In this document: piece by piece, positions 32,799 through 38,267 of the stretch | How the letters are laid out: every line of letters begins with the position of its first letter | Position numbering within the stretch: the stretch's first letter is position 1 | Source of the DNA: Candidatus Methanorbis basalitermitum | Lineage (GTDB): Archaea; Halobacteriota; Methanomicrobia; Methanomicrobiales; Methanocorpusculaceae | DNA: 38,267 nt | NCBI GenBank assembly: GCA_031287415.1 | Contig: JAITSY010000031.1 | Location: forward strand, 1 to 38,267 | Reading direction: 5' to 3' | The notes under the pieces: model-generated | What the model was told of the DNA's origin: nothing | Database searches by the model: none | The model's input: the letters and a program-made list of their open reading frames with translations, nothing else | Program-made: the position numbers and the translations under genes

Positions 32799-32860
32799 TG
32801 CGCGCTTCTGATAGCGGTGTGCCGTGCATTGCAGGGCAGCTGGTTCCGTGGTCATACAAC
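32799..32860 (+). repeat. interspersed palindromic repeat, copy 8
   Basis: CTGCGCGCTTCTGATAGCGG then TGTGCCGTGCATTGCAGGGC and AGCTGGTTCCGTGGTCATAC. Both modules are recognisable but have more differences than copies 3 and 7. It lies between the zinc-ribbon remnant and the end of the AddA-like gene. Confidence 0.65.
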
Positions 32861-32900
32861 CGAAAATGCTGCATCGGATGTTCCAATGGATGCCTGAATC

Positions 32901-35639
32901 TTATCGGACCGGAGAGATTCCGTTACCTTGCGGGTCCTCCTCCGGAGCAGATGTATCTCCATCAGGGACGGCGGGCCTTATGCAAACAATTGGAATTTCC
33001 ACACACAGGCCATCATCCGTGGTAACCGTACATGAAGGACCCCTCTCCTTTGGCAGAAGATATGCAGCTATCCAGGCGGCCCGAGTGTTTTTTGGCGGGA
33101 AACATTTACCCTTCACGTACGAGAGCACCAGATGATCCCGTGCCCGTGTCATCGCAACATAAAACAGCCGTTTTTTTTCTGCAATTTCCTTTGCCTCCCG
33201 AACCTCCCTGGTAAACATCTTCACAAATGTATCTGAGGCCTGCTCCCCCATACCGTGCATTCGGATCGAAAGTCCCACTCCAAATTTTTTGTCAAGTACA
33301 AGACCCGTCCCAGGCGAGGACTTGTTTTTCTCAAGATTTGCCAGAACCACAACTGGAAACTCAAGCCCCTTTGACGCATGCACCGTCATAATCTGTACCG
33401 CGTTTTCATCCAGCAGATCGATTTGCGCCTCCTCTTCCTCAATCATTTCACCCGCACCTGTCTCAAGCATCCGTACAAACTCTGGCAGCGGCATCGCATG
33501 CTTCCTGGTCTGTACTCTTGCAAGTCCTATCAGTTTCTCCAGGTTTGCAAGTATGAACCGGCCAGTCGGTACGCCACCGTACACCGCATGCATGCCCGAC
33601 TCGCGAAGAATCCTCCGCAGCAGTTCCGGTACCGGTTCCCGCATTGCAAAACCCTGCCACCTGCGGAGCTGCGCTAGAGCAGGGGCAAGGCGTGATGCAG
33701 GATTTTCCTTCGCATGTCGGCTGATACGGCCGTAGTAACTGCCGCTGCCGGCAATGCAGAGCTCCGCATCTGAGATGCCAAAGTAGGGAGACCGCAGAAC
33801 CCCATAGAGAGCAATATCATCACTGATGCCTGCAACAACCGACAAAAGCAGCGTCATGTCGGCCACCTCCTGCGACCGGTAAAAGCCTTGGCTCTTGTAG
33901 ATGTTGTAGGGGATCTTCGACTCCTGCAAGGCCCGTTCGATCATCACCTGGCTGTTCCGTGTCTCAAGAAGAATCGCAACATCCCCGAACCGCACACACC
34001 GCATGCCGCATGCATCCCGTATCTCTATTCCAGCATCAATCATCTCCCGAATTTTTGCAGCGATCGTCCGCGCCTCAAGCAGAGCGTCGGACACCACACC
34101 ATCGGGGACAGTTTCCAGAATCCGGATCGTACCTACATCATCAATCCGTGATCCAGATACCAAGATAGGATCATAGGATACATCCCATTCCGTGGCTGTT
34201 TCAGCAAACAGCCGTGAGAACAGCGTATTCACAATGCCTAAAATCTCTTTGGTGCTGCGGAAACTGACGTCAAGCGCCACTGGCTCTGTGCCGCATCCCA
34301 TACAAATGCGCTTCTGCATCGCATTTACCCCACATATGTCGGCGTTGCGGAACGCATAAATTGACTGTTTCGGATCGCCGACAACGAAAATAGCATCGTT
34401 TGAGGGGGTAAGTGATCCGAGTATCTGCCAGATGATCGCTGATTGTGCCGGATCGGTATCTTGTACCTCATCCACAAGAATATAGGTGAAGCGCCGCCGA
34501 AGCACCTGCTGCACTGCAGGATTCTTCACAAGCAGTGCGGTCATACGGATCAGATCCTCAAAATCTAGCACGCCCCGTTGCTGCTTTTGCCGCTGATACT
34601 GGCGGAACACTTCCCGGGTCACGCGACCGAGAGCTGCAATCACCCGTACACTTTCCCTGGTAAAGGCATCATCCGCACGAGGAATGCGGCCCCATCCCTT
34701 GGGAACAGCATCTACGGCACGCCGGAAATCTGCAAACGCCTTCCGCAACCGGGCAAGATCTGTACCGAACACAGATCGACTGCCAAGCCGCGCACCGGTT
34801 GAAGCCCCGTTCGCCTCCTGCACCAGAGAGACTGCAGCATAAAACGTCTCTTCCTTCGCATCCGGGGCAAATTGCTGGAGAGCAGGAAGAATCTTCCGGA
34901 GATACTTCACGCCCGAATCATCCCCTTCGCCATAACAGTGGGCGAGATCGATCAGATCGGCTATTGCCGCAGCTGCCATTCCATCTGCAAAAAACATTTC
35001 TTGTTGCTTTCGGACCGCAGAAAGCATCTGGCCCCGCCACTGTGCAACACAGTCCTCCTCCTCCTCTAAAGTCTTTGGGAATCGATCAGAGAACTCAGGA
35101 TACTGCGGTAAAAGTTCGGCAACAACCGCCTCGGGCACGGTAAGATCTGCACACAACAGTGAAGCATCCTGGTATAGGGATTCCGGCGGCCGAACGAAGA
35201 CATTTTTGATGAGGGTTGTTGTCAGCACATGCTTCTCCATCACATCAAGAATCTCAAAACCAGGAACGACCCCAGCATCCAGCGCAAACTCCCGCAGAAC
35301 TGTTGAGCAAAATCCATGAAACGTGGTAATTGATGCCCGGAAGAGCTCATCCAGAATGCCTGCCCAAAACTGATATTCTTCTTCGGATTCTGCTTTTTCG
35401 GCAAGGTTGCGGATATCTGACCGGATGCGTTCCCGCATCTCTGTTGCGGCTTTTTCGGTGAACGTCAGGGCAAGAATATTTGAAACACTCACAGATCCGC
35501 GTCGTTCTCGCCAGTACGAAAGAAGCAGCTGGTAGCGCTGGCTCAAAATAAAGGTCTTGCCGGTCCCGGCACCTGCCGTAACGCAGAGGCTCTTTCCCAT
35601 CACCAGTGCATCTCTCTGCCGTTTGGTCAGCTCGGGCAT
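32901..35639 (-). CDS. UvrD/Rep-family helicase, AddA-like, without a nuclease domain
   Basis: A 912-residue superfamily 1 DNA helicase. Motifs: Q-like LTKRQRDALV, I TAGAGTGKT, Ia ILALTFTEKAA, II VDEVQDTDPAQ, III VGDPKQSIYAFR, IV VSFRSTKEIL, V TVHASKGLEFPVVVL and VI YVAMTRARDHLVLS. The arrangement resembles the AddA/RecB helicase part. The protein ends about 60 residues after motif VI, whereas AddA continues about 250 residues into a nuclease domain. The ATG at 35639 overlaps the stop of the AddB-like gene by 1 nt (TGATG), so the pair is translationally coupled and probably forms one complex that resects broken DNA ends. Whether the C-terminus was truncated or is normal for this lineage is not clear. 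Confidence 0.88.
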   Translation of the reverse strand: MPELTKRQRDALVMGKSLCVTAGAGTGKTFILSQRYQLLLSYWRERRGSVSVSNILALTFTEKAATEMRERIRSDIRNLAEKAESEEEYQFWAGILDELFRASITTFHGFCSTVLREFALDAGVVPGFEILDVMEKHVLTTTLIKNVFVRPPESLYQDASLLCADLTVPEAVVAELLPQYPEFSDRFPKTLEEEEDCVAQWRGQMLSAVRKQQEMFFADGMAAAAIADLIDLAHCYGEGDDSGVKYLRKILPALQQFAPDAKEETFYAAVSLVQEANGASTGARLGSRSVFGTDLARLRKAFADFRRAVDAVPKGWGRIPRADDAFTRESVRVIAALGRVTREVFRQYQRQKQQRGVLDFEDLIRMTALLVKNPAVQQVLRRRFTYILVDEVQDTDPAQSAIIWQILGSLTPSNDAIFVVGDPKQSIYAFRNADICGVNAMQKRICMGCGTEPVALDVSFRSTKEILGIVNTLFSRLFAETATEWDVSYDPILVSGSRIDDVGTIRILETVPDGVVSDALLEARTIAAKIREMIDAGIEIRDACGMRCVRFGDVAILLETRNSQVMIERALQESKIPYNIYKSQGFYRSQEVADMTLLLSVVAGISDDIALYGVLRSPYFGISDAELCIAGSGSYYGRISRHAKENPASRLAPALAQLRRWQGFAMREPVPELLRRILRESGMHAVYGGVPTGRFILANLEKLIGLARVQTRKHAMPLPEFVRMLETGAGEMIEEEEAQIDLLDENAVQIMTVHASKGLEFPVVVLANLEKNKSSPGTGLVLDKKFGVGLSIRMHGMGEQASDTFVKMFTREVREAKEIAEKKRLFYVAMTRARDHLVLSYVKGKCFPPKNTRAAWIAAYLLPKERGPSCTVTTDDGLCVEIPIVCIRPAVPDGDTSAPEEDPQGNGISPVR

Positions 35640-38267
35640 CAGGCATTGCCTCTGACAAGCGATCTGAGTTTGTTGAATCGGCAGATACATCGCTCGCGGC
35701 AGGTCTCGCAGATAGCTTTTTCGTAGGACGGAGAGCAAACGCCGTTCTGCATGCCTTGCCGGTATTGGGCGGCGTACGCAAGTGCATCTGAGACAAAACA
35801 GTCGCCGTCCACAACCAGCGGATGTATTTCTGCAACGGCACCGGCCGATATCTGATAGTAGGTCCCCCCGGCTAGCTTCCAGTCAGGATGCAGATGCTCC
35901 ATTGCCAAAAGATATAATGGAAGCTGCAGTGATTTGCCAGATTTTATCTCGGCTGGCTTTTTTATGCGACCGGTCTTGTAGTCGGTGACAAAAAATCTCC
36001 CCCCAACTAGCCGTATCCGGTCGATACGCCCCTCCAGCCGGATCTCACTACCGTTTGGAAGTAGAAGGCCCGGAAGGTTCGCCATAGTGAATGAATACTC
36101 AAGCAGCTCTTTGGGAGAGATGCTGCCAGAAGCTGCCAATTCAATTTCGTGATCGATCACCTCGGCGAGCCGCCCGGGATACTCTGGTGTTCCAATGTAC
36201 CGGTTCCGCAGACTCTGCCACTTCGGCGTCTCAAGACTGATTTTGGCAAACTCCTCATTAGCAATTTTCAGCAGGTCTGCAACTGCTGCATCCCGTACTT
36301 CCGGGGTCGGCGGGAAGTACGGCGATTCAGTTATCAGGCGATACATCGTCGTGTGGATAACGTTCCCAAGCTCTGACCGCCCGTCACTTTCGGGATCAGG
36401 ATGTGGCACCAGCCGCAGATGCAGCTCGGCATACCATCGGAACGGGCATGCGGCATACGTTTCCAGATTGGTTGCAGAAAAGCAGGCCTCCTCCCCGTAC
36501 TGCCCAATAAACTGCTCCCGCAACGGATGGAACGCAAACACCGCATCGTACTCGGTTACGGGTGGCCCTGCGCGATCCAAGATTTCTATGCTGATTCTCT
36601 GCACCACACTATCCATAGCTGCACGCCTCATGTGGAGGTGTGCAGTGGTTGCACGTGGAACACGTGCAACGCTGCAAGCGTCCCGCTGCCCTGCAACTTC
36701 CAACAGCCGGGAACAGTCAAGTCCCTCCTCCAACCGCCCCTCCGCAATCAAATGCCCTGCGCGCACCGCAAGACACGATGCAGAGTGGCGGAGTTCTTCC
36801 CCTTCCCACTCGGTTACAGGCAGATTAAACATCTGCAACCATGCGGATGGTATTTTGATCGTACCTTCGTCACTTGCAGGAGAGGACAGATGGATAGACT
36901 CGGTTGCTGCAAGAAGCACTGAAAGAAACGCGTAGCGCTCGTCTCGCAGTGCATCCTCATAGGTCTGGGTCTTTGCCTCAAGAGTCTCTGCCATCGTCAG
37001 AAACGGCAGCCGTGGGTGCACGCGGGGAAGAACATCTGCGGTGAGTCCAGCAAGGAAAACATGGGCTATCTTATGATGAACGATCTCCCGGAAGCCAAGA
37101 ATTTTCACCATATCCTCGTCACGGTAGGCGTGCTGCGAACTGCTCTGTGGTGACTTGACAAACGCAAACAGCATCGAATAGAACTGGCCCAAGGAGATGC
37201 GGTCCGGTCGCATCAAGGTTCCGGCTGCGTCAATGCTGGCAAGAACCGCAAAAAAATTGCGGACCGCTACTGTGTCTTCGGGTGATCGGCACCGGCGACG
37301 ATAACCGAGTGTTTTCAGCGTTCGGCGCAACAACAGGACAAACTCTGACACAGTTTGTCTGCTGCTACCAAACGGTGCAAGAAGGGAAAACACACTCTCT
37401 AACTTCTGGTGCATCGCATCGATCTTTTCAATCTTTGCAGCAAGGTCTGCTTTTTCGGGAACAGGGGTGCTGGAATTTTCAAGACCTGCAGATAATTTCG
37501 CTCTGAACACCAGCGGATACTCCAGCCACTGCCATTCACCTCCGGTGATCCCCGCCGAACGCGAAAGCCAGGTGAGATCACGGGGTGAAATGTACAGTTT
37601 TTCCCCCAAAAAATTGGGGTAGGAGAAAAGTGTGGTCATGCCCTCAATGGTATAGTTTCCAACAACAGTCTTCAGAAGAGAGAGCATGGCGACAACCGGC
37701 TGACTGCGAAATTGGGGATGTCCAATTGAACTGGTGAACCTCAGGGGCTGGCCAGCCGCGGAAAAATCTGGGGACAATTCTGCGGCAAGTTCGGCATACC
37801 GCAAAACCTCCGGAGTGAGCACCGCGATATCGCAGGGCCTGACACCAGTTTCGATGAGACGGCATATCTCTTCCGCAATCGCGGAAAATTCCTTTATTCT
37901 GTCAGGGAATATTCCAATCTTTTGAATCGGCAGATCGAGGGGGAGGGAAAGAGTGTTGAAAAGACTCTCCGCAAACGCGGCCCGTGTCTGTTTCGTCCCA
38001 CTGTTTTCCTTTGATGCATCTGCAGGTTTTTCCAAAAATATTTTGGCATTGTTTGCATATGGAACAAATTCAGATACCCGCACTACCTGGTCCCTGACGG
38101 CGTCCAACAGCTCCGCCTCCAGTTTTTTTGGGGAAAAAATGCCATAAATAATGACGGTTTTTACGGAAAATATTCCATTTCGAACCGCATTCGCTGCAAG
38201 CCTGAGAATCTTGGTCTGATCCGCCATTTGTTCCCTTTCACAAAATGCATCGTATTCGGCAAATACT
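35639..38267 (-). CDS. AddB-like nuclease/inactivated helicase, partial at window edge
   Basis: The reading frame is open to the right edge, so the N-terminus lies outside; the ATG at 38227 is unlikely to be the true start because upstream codons (VFAEYDAFCEREQ) are also in frame. At least 875 residues are present. The middle is UvrD-like without catalytic motifs, as in AddB. The C-terminal PD-(D/E)XK nuclease shows ELGNVIHTTMY, GRIDRIRLVGGRFFVTDYKTGR with the active-site Asp and the D-Y-K-T-G motif, and QLPLYLLAME. A 4Fe-4S staple is indicated by Cys in YAACPFRWY and by CETCRERCIC near the end, with the C-x2-C-x5-C spacing of AddB. A repeat copy (36620-36698) is read in frame as about 27 extra residues. 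Confidence 0.87.
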   Translation of the reverse strand, partial: VFAEYDAFCEREQMADQTKILRLAANAVRNGIFSVKTVIIYGIFSPKKLEAELLDAVRDQVVRVSEFVPYANNAKIFLEKPADASKENSGTKQTRAAFAESLFNTLSLPLDLPIQKIGIFPDRIKEFSAIAEEICRLIETGVRPCDIAVLTPEVLRYAELAAELSPDFSAAGQPLRFTSSIGHPQFRSQPVVAMLSLLKTVVGNYTIEGMTTLFSYPNFLGEKLYISPRDLTWLSRSAGITGGEWQWLEYPLVFRAKLSAGLENSSTPVPEKADLAAKIEKIDAMHQKLESVFSLLAPFGSSRQTVSEFVLLLRRTLKTLGYRRRCRSPEDTVAVRNFFAVLASIDAAGTLMRPDRISLGQFYSMLFAFVKSPQSSSQHAYRDEDMVKILGFREIVHHKIAHVFLAGLTADVLPRVHPRLPFLTMAETLEAKTQTYEDALRDERYAFLSVLLAATESIHLSSPASDEGTIKIPSAWLQMFNLPVTEWEGEELRHSASCLAVRAGHLIAEGRLEEGLDCSRLLEVAGQRDACSVARVPRATTAHLHMRRAAMDSVVQRISIEILDRAGPPVTEYDAVFAFHPLREQFIGQYGEEACFSATNLETYAACPFRWYAELHLRLVPHPDPESDGRSELGNVIHTTMYRLITESPYFPPTPEVRDAAVADLLKIANEEFAKISLETPKWQSLRNRYIGTPEYPGRLAEVIDHEIELAASGSISPKELLEYSFTMANLPGLLLPNGSEIRLEGRIDRIRLVGGRFFVTDYKTGRIKKPAEIKSGKSLQLPLYLLAMEHLHPDWKLAGGTYYQISAGAVAEIHPLVVDGDCFVSDALAYAAQYRQGMQNGVCSPSYEKAICETCRERCICRFNKLRSLVRGNA
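36620..36698 (-). repeat. interspersed palindromic repeat, copy 9, in frame inside the AddB-like gene
   Basis: CTGCACGCCTC/GAGGTGTGCAG (36620-36646) and a perfect GTTGCACGTG, GAA, CACGTGCAAC (36649-36671) form two hairpins, followed by GCAAGCGTCCCGCTGCCCTG and CAAC. In the coding strand it reads about VAGQRDACSVARVPRATTAH and LHMRRAA. No stop or frameshift results. Confidence 0.8.

Noticed and set aside
38227-38267. ATG at 38227 as the true start of the AddB-like gene
   Set aside because: The frame stays open upstream to the window edge with plausible protein sequence, and AddB proteins are much longer at the N-terminus.

Overview
The window looks like chromosomal DNA of a methanogenic archaeon, most likely of the order Methanomicrobiales and close to Methanocorpusculum. 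That placement is an inference from gene content. The content includes archaeal uS12, uS7 and aEF-2, a preQ0/archaeosine cluster, CDP-archaeol synthase beside a tetraether-synthase-type radical SAM protein, Alba, and the archaeal version of the shikimate pathway (ADTH synthase, DHQ synthase II, GHMP-type shikimate kinase). I count at least six broken genes in 38 kb, plus many short palindromic repeats in the spaces between genes. This level of decay recalls genomes of host-associated (for example ciliate-endosymbiotic) Methanocorpusculum, but the window alone cannot prove such a lifestyle.

Layout. 1-3300: tRNA-Leu(CAG), an FkbM-type methyltransferase, the remnant of a membrane protein, an intact flippase-like membrane protein and a UPF0146 protein (all minus strand). 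3350-6670: archaemetzincin overlapping a stand-alone Cas1 homologue, then a YchF/Obg-like GTPase and a small unknown protein (plus strand). 6829-8527: queD-queE-queC (minus). 8746-12001: rpsL-rpsG-fusA (plus). 12147-14000: pyrE-purD (minus). 14251-16402: carS and a Tes-like radical SAM gene, divergent. 16685-18520: a nucleoside deoxyribosyltransferase-like gene and a wrecked cell-surface protein gene. 18835-21843: a DUF362/ferredoxin protein and a DEAD-box RNA helicase, divergent. 22159-29576: the aromatic amino-acid operon on the minus strand (ADTH synthase, DHQ synthase II, AroD-AroE fusion, shikimate kinase, EPSP synthase, chorismate synthase, chorismate mutase), ending in a frameshifted tyrA. 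29645-30845: pseudogenes of an ABC-transporter ATPase and of hisH. 31172-32784: alba, asd and a broken zinc-ribbon ORF. 32901 to the right edge: an AddA-like UvrD helicase and an AddB-like Fe-S nuclease; the latter runs off the window.

How the genes work together. asd supplies aspartate semialdehyde, the substrate of ADTH synthase, so it feeds the aro operon nearby. QueD, QueE and QueC make preQ0 for archaeosine. CarS activates archaeol and the Tes-like enzyme may join such lipids into tetraethers. The two helicase/nuclease proteins probably form one DNA end-processing complex.

The most unusual signals are a family of interspersed palindromes (motifs CACCTCTGATAGAGGTG, GTTGCACGTGCAAC and GGCAGCGG/CCGCTGCC), one copy of which lies in frame inside the AddB-like gene; a second hairpin repeat that forms the apparent N-terminus of the deoxyribosyltransferase-like protein; and the solo Cas1 homologue, which appears to lack two catalytic residues.
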